Shown: piece after piece, positions 49,601-58,604 of the stretch
Layout of the letters: every line of letters starts with the position of its first letter
Numbering within the stretch: position 1 is the stretch's first letter
NCBI GenBank assembly: GCA_964035545.1
Contig: OZ037772.1
Span: 8,604,650-8,668,649 of the forward strand
DNA: 64,000 bases
Reading direction: 5' to 3'
DNA from: Bugula neritina
Taxonomy: Eukaryota; Bryozoa; Gymnolaemata; Cheilostomatida; Bugulidae
The notes under the pieces: generated by a model
The model's database searches: none
What the model was told of the DNA's origin: nothing
What the model saw: only the letters and a program-made list of their open reading frames with translations
Made by a program: the position numbers and the translations under genes

Positions 49601-52572
49601 TTCTCCAGTCTCTCTCTGGTCACCAGCCCTGGTCGCGTAGGTTCTCTGTTCCAGCCGGCACTATCTATCCTGACGAGCTCTCGCGGCCCTCTGCTTTTAA
49701 TGGCCGTGTGCGTCATCTACATTCGGTTCTCGGTGACCTTCAGACTTCAAGGTCATCCGTAACTAGTACTATAAGTGTAAGTGGTGTGGTAGAATTGTAG
49801 GTGGTGTTGCTGAACCCTACCTTTTCCTTGTTTCTTAGTTTTATTTTGTCAACTTGAATTGAATGCAACAATTACTGGTTTCTTCTATCAATCTCGTTGT
49901 GTCACTTCAGGTGTACTCGTGCTAGCAACAATGAAGTCACACACAGTGTAAAAGTGCATTTCACAATATTAGGGAGCACCAATATTTAAAATGTCTATAG
50001 TTCATACAAATCTGTAACTATTAGACGGGTTTACTTACACGTGAGTTAAAAATATAAAATGACTTGGAACTTTCTAGAATTCAGTAACTGGAGAGTTTTG
50101 TTCTGCGTTCCTGTAGTTTGATTATTAGCCTTTGTTCTTGGAAATAAGACTAAGTTCTGACTTTCTGGAGTAGTCTGGTGAAGTTGTCGTACCCGTATTT
50201 GCTTGCCATAAAGTCTTGTATGAAGTATTTCTTCTGTTTTCTGATAACTAAATTCTACCCCCTCTCTGTTCTGTTTCTACTGATCTTATGTTGTACTCTG
50301 TATATGGTGTTGTGTTTTCATCAACTCATTTCAGTTTTATTTCTAGTATTGTGGGCATGTTTACTATCATTTGAATATAATAATATAATATTTACTTTGT
50401 TTCCATGGCATTAAAACAAATGCAATATTTTGTTAGTTACATTCAATCATGATTGTGGTATTACGTCATTACCACATATGCTAATATCTCTCCGTCCAAC
50501 ATCATTTGTAATGCTCTGTTTGTACTGTGAGGTGAAACTCAAACAGTTTTAGTGGCAATTCATTTATTATTTGAATTTGCACCTTTAAATTTAGAGTAAT
50601 TTGACATGGACACATGATGATGTTGATTGTAAATGAGTGACTGCAAAGCCACTCTTCAGAATTGTGCTCCCCTGTATCTATTTCTAATGTGTTTATCTCG
50701 GAGTTGTTTCCTCCAGGAGGACATTGAATCTGATGAGAAGTTCCAGTCTCTACAAGAAGAGCTGATAGCAGTGAAGCTGAGAGAAGCCGAGTCGAATCTG
50801 GCGTTACGAGAACTGGCCAATCACGTTACAGAGTTGGACAGGGAGTGGCAGGTGAGTCATCAGCCCTTCACTTTCAGTGTCTATTTTATAAAGAAACCTA
50901 TTGAGTCACATTGACAAGGAGCAGCCGTCGTCTAGGGATTAGAGCATTTGCCTAGTATTCACAAAGTCATGGGTTCAAACCCCAGTAAAGGCCATTGGTG
51001 ATGTCAAAAGAGCATTCAATCATAATTGCTCCTGTCCACCATTTAATTAAGTCCTTAGCCCTATTTAACAAAAATTCTTTCCATCAGGGGTTTCTCACGG
51101 GGACTATAAACTTGGGTGAGTTATTAAGTCGCATTGACCTCTGCCAATCATATTCATGCGTGCAGTTGTTATTCTGCAAAGCGTATGCGAGTGTTATAGA
51201 ACTTGGAGTTGTCTTATTTTAAGCCTTAGTTTTCTCACCCCTTTAGAAACAGTTGGAGCGTACCCCCAACGATAAGCTCAGTAAACCGCAAAGTCAGGCC
51301 CTCCACGAAGAGCTCATGTCATGCAGACTGCGGGCGGCGGAGAGCAACACCGACAATAAGCAGCTTAGACTGAGAGTCATGGAACTGGAAACCAGCGGGC
51401 AGATCATAGGAAATCAGGTTCACAGGCTAATGGATGAGAACGAGAGACTAAGAGGTGACATATCCTCCGGCAAGGAGAGGGAACAGACTTTAGGCAACGA
51501 AGTCGAGGAACTGCGCAATAAAATAGCTGATATTGAGTCTAAGGTGGGCAGTCACATGCTTCAGTCACATGATCATATCACATGCTTCAGTCACATGATC
51601 ATATCACATAAATTTAAAAGTTAGTTACAATCTTTCTCTTGGGCTCTATAATTTGTTGATAATTTTATAAGCCTTGATTTTTGCACTTCCCATCAACCTC
51701 TCTTATACTTTTCCTCGACTTCATGTGTAGTCCAAGGAAGAGGTTATCAAGTATAAAATCAATGACGCGGAACAGTCGCAGCTGGTAGCGGAGTTACGGC
51801 AGAAGATCGCGGAGCTGGAGATATCTAGAGAAGAGTGCCAAGTGACCAATGAGATCATCAACACTTCACACCAACCTCTGTACCAGGATATGAAGGGATT
51901 TACTGGAGGGGTCAGTGGCTATGTTGTATATAAGATGTGTTGTGATCTAGCTTGCTTATGTAGCCTGTTTGTTTCAAAGGTTTACGACTTTGTAAGATAT
52001 GATCTCAACTACATAAATCTATTTTTTGGAAATTTTTTTGTCCAAGAAAACAGACTGTATAACTGTTTGTTTTTTAAGAAATTGCTGAGAAAAATCTTCT
52101 TGGAAAATTCAGTGCTAAAACTAGCATTTTGTGCAAAATTTTCTGTAGTTTGTGTTGGTAGTTTTTTTTAGTAGGCATCAAGAATTTGGTGTCATTTAAC
52201 CAACAGATTTAGTTCTTTTCTAATCTGTACACTTGATTTATAATTCATCAAATTTGCCGTGTTTTAATTTTATTAATTTAACTTTATATTATTGCAATCA
52301 ATATATTATTACATTAAATCACAATTACTATACTATTATATTAAATTACGATATTTTAGCTGAATTCCCGGATGTCTTTCTCCACTCTGGACGTCTTCAA
52401 AGGGACCACAGAAACTGATTCTCTATCGGATACCGAGGAGTCAGCTAAGGTCACCGACCTTGACATTGCCATATCTTCCACGACTTCTAGTAGTAAAATG
52501 GCGGCAAGCAAGCCCAAAACAAAGCAGCTCGTTTCCATGGAGATGGACGCGGATGACGATGCATTTCTGTGA
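31605..52572 (+). CDS. Evi5: EVI5-type TBC-domain Rab GTPase-activating protein, 18 coding exons
   Basis: Exons: 31605-31701, 32101-32326, 34791-34951, 35268-35359, 36041-36151, 36836-36949, 37292-37492, 38495-38638, 39070-39159, 39555-39661, 47756-47816, 48332-48419, 48927-49069, 49609-49776, 50717-50851, 51247-51543, 51731-51910, 52360-52572 (TGA); 2628 nt, about 875 aa, phases consistent. A Ser/Asn-rich N-terminus contains SELDEQLLAKLHML, matching the EVI5 block before the TBC domain. TBC is about residues 190-415, with the arginine finger IRRDIAR (237-243) and glutamine finger YCQG (278-281), so an active dual-finger GAP is expected. Residues 450-800 are coiled coil with repeated LQEELIAVKLREAE-type blocks. 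The acidic C-terminus ends DADDDAFL. EVI5 acts on Rab proteins in cytokinesis, recycling and ciliary traffic (known). The first exon is the least certain: the ATG at 31605 is a choice, and two alternative phase-compatible first exons exist. Confidence 0.93.
33692..33705 (+). promoter_or_regulatory. RFX X-box-like palindrome upstream of alternative EVI5 exon
   Basis: GTAACCATAGCAAC is a full match to the X-box form GTNRCC-AT-RGYAAC. It lies 221 bp upstream of the candidate alternative initiator exon at 33926. Confidence 0.4.
33926..33969 (+). CDS. Candidate alternative first exon of EVI5
   Basis: ATG in ATCATGAG opens MRRISESIYDFVFG and runs to a GTATGA donor in phase 2. The next EVI5 exon (34791) is entered in phase 2, completing Arg and continuing DLENDSRM. 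The exon would replace the 107-residue N-terminus by about 15 residues while keeping the TBC domain. Evidence is phase match, donor and an upstream X-box; no transcript is available. Confidence 0.35.
34640..34710. repeat. (CACT)n microsatellite
   Basis: TCACTCACTCACTTACTCAC repeats, 80 bp upstream of the acceptor of EVI5 exon 34791. Confidence 0.9.
36138..36330. repeat. 21-bp tandem repeats starting on the EVI5 exon 36041-36151 donor
   Basis: About eight diverged copies of TACCTTAAATAGGTTAGTACT-like units. The first is the exon end itself plus its donor (CTACCTGAAACAG|GTTAGTA), so several units keep an AGGTTAGTA-like decoy donor. Confidence 0.85.
37012..37161. mobile_element. MITE-like inverted-repeat element family A, copy 3 (long form)
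   Basis: TAAGCAGCTCTGAGTTGGGG at the left and its near-complement at the right, with a second inner pair of arms (TCGAGTTTGAAGTTGG / CCAACTTCAAACTCGA) separated by a few bases. The whole 150 bp can fold as one long hairpin. EVI5 intron. Confidence 0.85.
37466..37612. repeat. 53-bp tandem triplication spanning the EVI5 exon 37292-37492 donor
   Basis: The unit starts ATGTACCAGCTGGAATATCT and includes the last 27 coding bases, the GTGGGT donor and 26 intron bases. Copies begin at 37466, 37519 and 37572; the third is partial and diverges near its end. The first donor gives the correct phase-0 join; the second would add 53 nt and shift frame. Confidence 0.95.
38936..39069. repeat. Tandem repeat running into the acceptor of EVI5 exon 39070
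   Basis: About eight copies of a 16-19 bp unit (GTTGCCATGACTACAC). The last unit becomes ACTACATGTTTACAG, the 3' splice site itself. Many units contain half X-box sequence GTTGCCAT. Confidence 0.85.
40495..40644 (+). mobile_element. MITE-like inverted-repeat element family B, copy with intact ends
   Basis: The ends are 21-bp inverted repeats with one mismatch: GTAGTAATGGAGAAATTGAGA at 40495-40515 and the complement of GTAGTAGTGGAGAAATTGAGA at 40624-40644. The core contains TTCAACCCGCGCC and AAAGAACTGAGG, shared with 27400 and 55605. An overlapping hairpin (CACAGGCTTTTC / GAAAAGCCTGTG) lies at its left edge. Confidence 0.8.
41030..41560. repeat. Degenerate TAGTAGTAATATTAG simple repeat
   Basis: About 500 bp of TAG/TAA/ACT-type short units with no fixed period, on the EVI5 intron. 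Confidence 0.85.
42441..42454 (-). promoter_or_regulatory. RFX X-box-like palindrome upstream of internal EVI5 exon
   Basis: On the minus strand it reads GTAACCATGGTAAC, matching GTHNYYATRRNAAC. It is 812 bp upstream of the ATG at 43253. Confidence 0.35.
42790..43139 (+). other. Open frame of unknown origin
   Basis: A frame open for about 340 bp (end at TAG 43137-43139). Its AG at the left could be an acceptor. The translation contains SVWSISYATF and DLWINIGYGT but I recognise no family, and there is no downstream splice. It could be a decayed transposon ORF or chance. An opposite-strand open frame at 42485-42709 is equally unrecognisable. Confidence 0.25.
43253..43437 (+). CDS. Candidate internal first exon of a short, TBC-less EVI5 isoform
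   Basis: ATG in TAGTCATGG opens 61 residues rich in Asn, Ser and Thr (MDTDCVKLYK...GVGSDD) and ends at a strong GTAAGT donor in phase 2. The next EVI5 exon (47756) is entered in phase 2, so splicing gives Asp then LEKEFVDLKK, producing a coiled-coil-only protein. Upstream, GGCCATCTTG at 43233-43242 resembles a YY1 site, which is often near starts. Alternatively this is the first exon of an unrelated gene or chance. No transcript evidence. Confidence 0.45.
45143..46916 (-). CDS. NHL-like beta-propeller protein nested antisense in the EVI5 intron
   Basis: Exons: 46916-46712, 46200-45965, 45762-45582, 45372-45143 (TGA); about 283 aa if the ATG at 46916 (AGAAATGAAC) is used. Phases 1, 0, 1 agree. 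The translation shows successive blade-like strands: VNGIAITDDNTVLLAL, WGLCATVDKQLIYTD, WSIACGPDRLYISD, FGGVCTNPSNNLLVCD, AHVAANTGYVVIAN, as in NHL/SMP-30 or LDLR-YWTD propellers. No signal peptide or membrane segment is seen. The frame stays open upstream through an ACAG microsatellite to about 47050 without another ATG, so an upstream exon cannot be excluded; NHL proteins often have N-terminal RING/B-box regions, and none is visible here. Function unknown; a protein-interaction surface is the likely role. Confidence 0.8.
46284..46494 (-). mobile_element. tRNA-derived SINE copy 4
   Basis: Reverse orientation, near full length (TAGTTTATAGTCACTATTCC ... GACTGGATGCTCTTCC ... ACCACCGCTGATCCCT), moderately diverged. 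It lies in the first intron of the nested propeller gene. Confidence 0.9.
46921..46992. repeat. (CTGT)n microsatellite at the 5' edge of the propeller gene
   Basis: CTGTCTGTCTGTCTCTCTGT-type array. On the minus strand it is ACAG-rich and in frame with the first exon, coding for Arg-Gln-Thr-Asp strings if translated; it supplies many AG dinucleotides that could serve as acceptors. Confidence 0.95.
48483..48696 (+). mobile_element. tRNA-derived SINE copy 5
   Basis: Lacks the first few head bases but has the A box (TGGTCTAGAGGTTAGAG), B box GGTTCGAACCC, GAGCATCCAGTCATAATTGC and the full tail. Inserted among TATAGGTCAT tandem repeats just after the EVI5 exon 48332-48419. Confidence 0.93.
49300..49466. 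mobile_element. Foldback element with about 74-bp arms
   Basis: Left arm CACGGTTCTTTTTAACTTTG... through TTTAGTTAGTTTGGATTTGC; the right arm is its near-complement ending GTTAAATAGAACCGTGG. The centre holds GAACCGTCACGG / GACGGTTT. No coding content. It is in the EVI5 intron before exon 49609. Confidence 0.85.
50905..51139 (+). mobile_element. tRNA-derived SINE copy 6 with near-identical target duplication
   Basis: Body about 50917-51125 with head AAGGAGCAGCCGTCGTCTAG, B box GGTTCAAACCC and a slightly shortened tail. Flanks GTCACATTGAC (left) and GTCGCATTGAC (right) look like a target site duplication with one change. It lies between EVI5 exons 50717 and 51247. Confidence 0.92.
51553..51604. 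repeat. 26-bp duplication next to the EVI5 exon 51247-51543 donor
   Basis: Two perfect head-to-tail copies of a unit starting CACATGCTTCAGTCACATGA, beginning 10 bp after the exon end. Confidence 0.95.
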
Positions 52573-53608
52573 AGCTTTTTCATTGGCTACTCGTCTGTGT
52601 GGAGTCAATCTCTCTTGGCTTTACGCCAAGTTTCCTCCAATACCATTATCAGAGAACTGAGTCTAATAGTCTGGGAACTCATCTGTGGCATTCGCATGAA
52701 ACAGCTAGTCCAATTTTTATCCATTTTCAACAGAAAAAGTTCATCAACTCGCAACCCGCCATGTTTTTACCGTGACATCATCAGTCCAGTAGTAGTAATG
52801 CAGACGTGTCTTCGTTACTGCTGCCAACACTTCAACTGCAATAGTTTTAGCGAGTCAAGTTGTTACTATAAATACTCTTTTCCTTTTTACAATTGTTTTC
52901 TGCATTATAGTCAAGGTGTTTATTGTTGGGTAAAACCCAATACTGTTTCAATTTATCCTTCTATAGTAAAAACTGAAAATATTTTATAATTTATATATAA
53001 ATGCTCAGTGCCCTACGCTGTGAATGTGTAGTAACCGCAGTATTTTATATATCTGTCTCACTATATTATTTTTATTTAAAGCCAATGAACATGTGGGCTG
53101 TAGTTTGGCCACCTACCTTTTCTATATAAGGAGTTGTCATTCCTATGCATGTTATGTACTGACCACCCAGTTTAGCTGCAACCACCGCGTATTCACATGC
53201 TGCTGTACGCCACTTGCTGTCACTTTCAGCTTAATTATCCAAGTTTGGGTTTTCTGTTGTCAACCACTAAAGGAAGACGTCCCTTTCAGAAAGACTACAA
53301 ACTCTTTCATATATTCTCAAGTGAAGGTCATATCATGCATAGGAGTTACTTTCTTTTTTAGATATTGATACGTATTCAAGATTTTATACTAACCTTAGGT
53401 TATAAGGTTGTCTTCCAAACTCCATCTACAAGCCATCCTTTTTAGCTGTGGCTCCATGCATTAATTTTTCTTTTGTAATATGTATAAACAGTTTTCAAAT
53501 AATTTAAATTGTAACATGCTTTAGTAACTTGCAGCAATTTATATTTACATATGTGCAGATTTGTTTATTTATGTTATTTAATATATCTTTTTAATATTTC
53601 GTTTATAA

Positions 53609-53675
53609 AATAAACATAATTTAATTTTTGTCCAAATTGTTTATTTTTATTGCTCATCGTTTAGATGTGAATAAA
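53609..53675 (+). other. Candidate EVI5 polyadenylation signals
   Basis: AATAAA occurs at 53609-53614 and 53670-53675, about 1.04 and 1.1 kb after the EVI5 stop. The 52573-53608 stretch is AT-rich and non-coding, suitable as 3' UTR. Confidence 0.5.
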
Positions 53676-54039
53676 GGATTCTAATGACCAAAGGTCTAGA
53701 GATGTGCACCTTTTCAATTATGTATGTCAATGCTTGAGTTCATGTTTTTGTTTGAGTACAAAATAATCAACATTCTTTTTAAAACTTCCCAAGTTGCGCT
53801 TTATGCTGCAATGTCGAAGAAATTTTTTTTAATGAAGTTGGTATAATATTTTCTTTTAAGTTTCAAGTTTCTTGCGAGGAGTAGCAGGCAGCAGGGTTTG
53901 GCCCTATGACATCCTAATCTCTCAACTGTGGTTTGACCTACAGTCCTACACCACGCAGTTTAGTTTATGTTTCTAAAGCACTTTTGTATAGTCTGGGTCA
54001 TTCCCCCAGCCCCAATAACTTCATTTCCATTACTTTTCA

Positions 54040-54142
54040 TGGTATAAATGGATGCTTGTATGGATGTATTTGTGGTTGCGGCTTTCATGAACTTATATTG
54101 TTGTGGTTTTATTTGCTGCAACTGTTCCCAAACATTGAATAA
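54040..54142 (+). repeat. Interspersed repeat D, copy 2
   Basis: Matches 28770-28868 (ATGGATGCTTGTATGGATGT ... CAACTGTTCCCAAACATTGA). Confidence 0.7.
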
Positions 54143-54860
54143 AAACTCCATACACATAACATGACCCTTGGAACATATAGTGAGTGTAGTAATTACAAAA
54201 AACTATCCAGGTGCGAATTTGGTCATCCAGGCCATGAAACAATGCCATCTTCACTTACCAGCTGTCATTGATATTTGGTGCTTTATCAAGACCACAGACG
54301 TGAGGCAAAGATCAAGTTGTCCAGTAAGGGTATTGAACCGCCATGCTGGATATGAAATCAGTTAGCCAAGCCTACAGTGAATATAGACAGATAGAGCTGT
54401 TTGTTTTGAGGTCTTGTGTCAACTGATACACATCTTCATCAGTGGAGTAAATGAGATTTTTAATTAGCAGTGTGTGAGAAAGTTGCAAACAGACACTGTA
54501 CTGAGATATGCTCTAATGTATCTAATGTGAGCGAGAACCGCATACGCAATTCAGGTATTGCATCAAACAAACATGCAAATAAACAATGTAGTTTATTTTT
54601 AGTATTTCCGTAGAACTGTTTGAAGATAGTTGTGAAACAAATTGAATGTTGCACATTATTTTCTGTTACCATTTTGAAACTGTTCTGATTTTACTTGTCA
54701 TTCAATTGTGCAAATTCATGGCTGGGCTTCATAGGGTTAATACCCATAGCATAAATACTTTAGAAAAAATTAAAGAGTAAATTGCCAACATAAATTACAA
54801 TAATTATCTTTAGGTGATTCTAATATACTATTTTGATTCACATGTATATTAGTCATGTAT

Positions 54861-55072
54861 GGGAGCAGCGGTGGTCTAGGAGTTAGAGCGTTTGCTTAGT
54901 GAACACGAAATCATGGGTTCGAACCCCGACAAAGGCCATTGGTGATATTAGAAAGAGCATCCAGTCATAATTACTCCTGTGCCTCATCTGAACAAGTCCT
55001 TAGCCAATTCTAACAAAAACTCTTTCTATCGAGAGTTTCTCACAGGGATTGTGACTATAAACTTGCTTGAGC
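54861..55072 (+). mobile_element. tRNA-derived SINE copy 7
   Basis: Near full length with intact head GGGAGCAGCGGTGGTCTAGG, B box GGTTCGAACCC and tail to ACTATAAACTTGCTTGAG. It is one of the best preserved copies. Confidence 0.94.
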
Positions 55073-55604
55073 AAGACACACAGCACATAAGCCTATATAA
55101 ATTCCTTTAGATGCAGTCGCACAAAAATTTTTCTAGTCTAAAATCTTCGACTCTCTATATGAATTTTGGTAAGGGACTAGGTAAAAATTCTAGTGACAAC
55201 ATAACTTCTTTTGCTATATGTTCATCTAGAACACAGGCTTTTCTAAACTAAACATGCAAACTGCTTTCAACTTCAGTTCTCACAACAAAATTAGCCATTA
55301 GATTAGCTGGTAGCTGCTCCGTGAATCATAATACCTCAACTTTCTTCCAAATCCCCATTTGTCCTCCAATTATAAAGCTTAAACTCAGGACATGTTAGGT
55401 TGAGGACAAACTGTGAATAACTTAAAGTAGTTGTCAAAGCATTGGTTCTGCCAATATTGGCAGAGGGATTTTGCTAAGTTTGAGACACAAAACCATAGCT
55501 GATCTTCAAACTAGAAATGTAAATCTTTTTATGAAATGCAAATTTAAATAAATAGCAACTGCAGAAGGGTAACTTATATTAGCCTATACAGGCTATTTAT
55601 AGGA

Positions 55605-55760
55605 GAAGTGATGGAGAAATTAAAAAATTCTGTAATAGTTCCAGCTAGATTAGAAATGTAGCAAAAAGTTATTTTATTGCCAGAATTTCAACCTGCGCCT
55701 CATACTAAAACTTACTAAGAAAACTGAAGAACTTAGGCTATATTAAATTTACTCTACTAC
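55605..55760 (+). mobile_element. MITE-like inverted-repeat element family B, diverged copy
   Basis: Ends GAAGTGATGGAGAAATTA and TAAATTTACTCTACTAC are degenerate inverted repeats; the core TGTAGCAAAAAGTT, AATTTCAACCTGCGCC, GAAGAACTTAGGCT matches the copy at 40495. Confidence 0.75.
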
Positions 55761-57374
55761 TGTATCTAGATCATATATATAGATACACAAGTTGCATGTA
55801 AGGGATTGTATTTACTGTATCACTCAGCAACATAATTATTATTGTTTATAGTTTACAAGTTATGAAGGTCAAAAGTTACAAAAACAAAGTTGTTAAACAA
55901 TAGTAACCAAATAACAGCAAGCAGCAAAAGCAGTAACATGCAGTCATAGCTGTTGGTTCAATATTGGGTTTGTTTATTCTACCAGAAAGTTCTTTAGATC
56001 AGAATGTTATTTCAGAAATTTCTTTTAGAAAATTTTTCCCTGACAGAGGAATAAGTTGACTAAACGATAACTTAAAGGCAGTAATTACATCTCTGCATGC
56101 TTTCAACTAGACATGGTATATTATGAATAGCTGCCAAACATGAATGTATGCTTCAAGATTCAAGCAAAAGTATTTAACATTGATTTCCAATTATTTCTTC
56201 AAATGGGCAGCTAAATGCAAGTAATTAAAATATGCTAACCCCTGTGATAGGGGTTGAATAACTTCTGATATGCCATGTCATGATGAATTTGCTCAATTCA
56301 TGTTTACTAAGGTATTTATGGCTTGCAAAAATGTTTATTATGTGTTATCTGTTAGCTTTGTAAATCAGTGATTGCATAATACAACATTGTTCTTTGTTAG
56401 GTAACTTTCTGCAAATAGCTTCAAGAATTTATATTGCTGTCCTAATTTCTCCTCTCTCTTTGGGTTTATCGGAACATAGTTGTCTTGAATTTTTGTTTGT
56501 TAATATTCATAATGATTTCCTGCTTATGCAATGATAGCTGTAGGAAGCTTTGGTCTCTTTTTATTGAATTATCATTGCTGTAAATTTAAAACCAGAGTTA
56601 GGCAGTACTATGGCTGTTATTATTGAACTTTGAACCCTTCTGAAAGCAAGCTCTATTCACTTGTAGTTATCTTGAAAATTGGTTTTGGTGGTGGGAGTTA
56701 TAAGCCCCGCCCCATATTCCTAAGTCAGCAAGTATTTTAAGGTACTTTGAAAAGCTTTCACAAAATTTTTGTTTAAGTTTTCTGTATAAACACACACATA
56801 CACACACGCACACACGCACACACGCACGCACATAATTATTACTTATAAATAATCAACCATGATATAATAATAATAGTGAAATATTGTATTATTGATGTCA
56901 CTATAATAGAACTTTCTATGTTATTATAGAATATAGAATAATACTCTTTCTACTATCACAATTCAAAACCCCATCTTTGCTCTCAAACGTCTATCCACTC
57001 CCTAAAATATACTTTGTTAAACAAAGTGAATCCACTCCTCTTCAGCATAAACATAATGACATCATTAAATAATGCCACCCAGGTATCACTTATAAAAATA
57101 ATAGGTGTAGAATGTAAACTTCTCCTGTGATTACATAAGCATGAACTCTTGCTACCCTCCACCCAATAAATTCTGAGGAAATATACTCCTGTCACAATTA
57201 ACCCCCAAGGCTTTTGTTTCATCCACCCTTAGCTCGATGACATCATCTCAGCACACCCTATACTAACAATAGTGTGATTTCTGTGTGATATTGAAACAAT
57301 ATACTCCTTAATTAATTGCCTCCAAGATGGAAGCTGTTTACTTAGTTGAGATATAAGATGAGGGAGATATACAC

Positions 57375-57497
57375 TATATATACAGCATGTTGTCCATTTA
57401 ACTGTTCAGTTAGCTTATTGCTTAGCCAGCAACAATAGTGTATAATTCAGTTCTGCTGACTTCATTTGACATCAACAACACCAATTGAACAGGAGAG
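57375..57497 (+). promoter_or_regulatory. Candidate TATA box and non-coding first exon of the secreted-protein gene
   Basis: TATATATA at 57375-57382 is followed by about 115 bp ending in GAGAG|GTGAGT, a strong donor at 57498. An acceptor CTACTACAG lies at 58568-58576, just upstream of the ATG at 58605. This would make 57498-58576 a 5' UTR intron containing the hammerhead palindrome. Inferred from consensus only. Confidence 0.35.
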
Positions 57498-57534
57498 GTG
57501 AGTTTGGATTTATTTCACACAGTAGTAGAGAGCT

Positions 57535-57535
57535 T

Positions 57536-57621
<86 letters not shown>
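57535..57621. repeat. (TA)n microsatellite, left flank of hammerhead element
   Basis: About 85 bp of nearly pure TA. Confidence 0.97.
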
Positions 57622-57624
<3 letters not shown>

Positions 57625-57720
57625 AAATGAGTGTTTATAAAACGTTACTAGAGTGCTCTATAGAAATAAATCTAGAGCATAAACATTAGAAGAAGTAAAA
57701 TGAGATTTGATTAATATAAT

Positions 57721-57781
57721 GGCATTTATTACTAGTAGTTTCGTACACAAGAACGATGTGCACTCGTCAGATAAATTAACC
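57721..57781 (-). ncRNA. Type I hammerhead ribozyme, minus strand
   Basis: Mirror copy of the plus-strand motif, with CTGACGA and GAAA cores, identical stems II and III, and a G-U instead of G-C pair in the outer part of stem I. Predicted cleavage after the base at 57730. Confidence 0.85.
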
Positions 57782-57800
57782 ACTATGAAGCAATCATAGT

Positions 57801-57861
57801 GGCTAATTTATCTGACGAGTGCACATCGTTCTTGTGTACGAAACTACTAGTAATAAATGCC
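57801..57861 (+). ncRNA. Type I hammerhead ribozyme, plus strand
   Basis: Core CTGACGA at 57812-57818 and GAAA at 57840-57843. Stem II pairs GTGCACA (57819-57825) with TGTGTAC (57833-57839), one G-U, loop TCGTTCT. Stem III pairs ACT (57843-57845) with AGT (57849-57851), loop ACT. Stem I pairs ATTTAT (57806-57811) with ATAAAT (57853-57858), then after a TA bulge GGC with GCC. The cleavage triplet is GTA with cleavage after A57852. All invariant core bases are present, so self-cleavage is expected. Confidence 0.88.
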
Positions 57862-57890
57862 ATTATATTAATCAAATCTCATTTTACTTC

Positions 57891-58126
<236 letters not shown>

Positions 58127-58604
58127 TGTGTTACAGACACCATCAAATTAAATATAGAGTTTATATAATAGATATACTTCATTATAGATCTACTGTTCAA
58201 AAACCATCAAATTAATTAAATACATATGCACATCAAACATATTTATACAGTTATGATTAAGCTATCAGGCTAAGTGCTGTCACCTGATCTATTGGTATAA
58301 TTTGTATCTACATATGCTGTGTATAGAATGTATAAATATAGGCATGTTATACAATTACTTAATAGTATTCAACAAAGTTTCCTGACATTTATCTAAAGCT
58401 GGGGGCATTTCACAGTACACAGATTAGCCTACTTACAAAAGCTTACATATTGTAAGACTGAAATATTGAAGATTCAAGCTGCATTTTGATTTATTTTAAT
58501 GTGTCTCACTTTAGACGAATACTCCGTTGAAAGCTTCAAAAGATTTCCATTTCTGCCTCCAAAGGTCTACTACAGTACAAATATATTAAAACTTCAATTT
58601 CAAA

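Larger units (their letters stand above)
53676..57374. other. Intergenic: EVI5 downstream to secreted-protein gene
   Basis: No coding exon recognised. It contains repeat D copy 2, a SINE, a family B element and a (CA)n tract (56792-56832), listed separately. 54170-54380 reads like an old interspersed repeat but has no second copy in the window. Confidence 0.6.

Noticed and set aside
54168-54380. Coding exon suggested by a 65-codon open frame
   Set aside because: No splice sites or family match; it looks like an old interspersed repeat.
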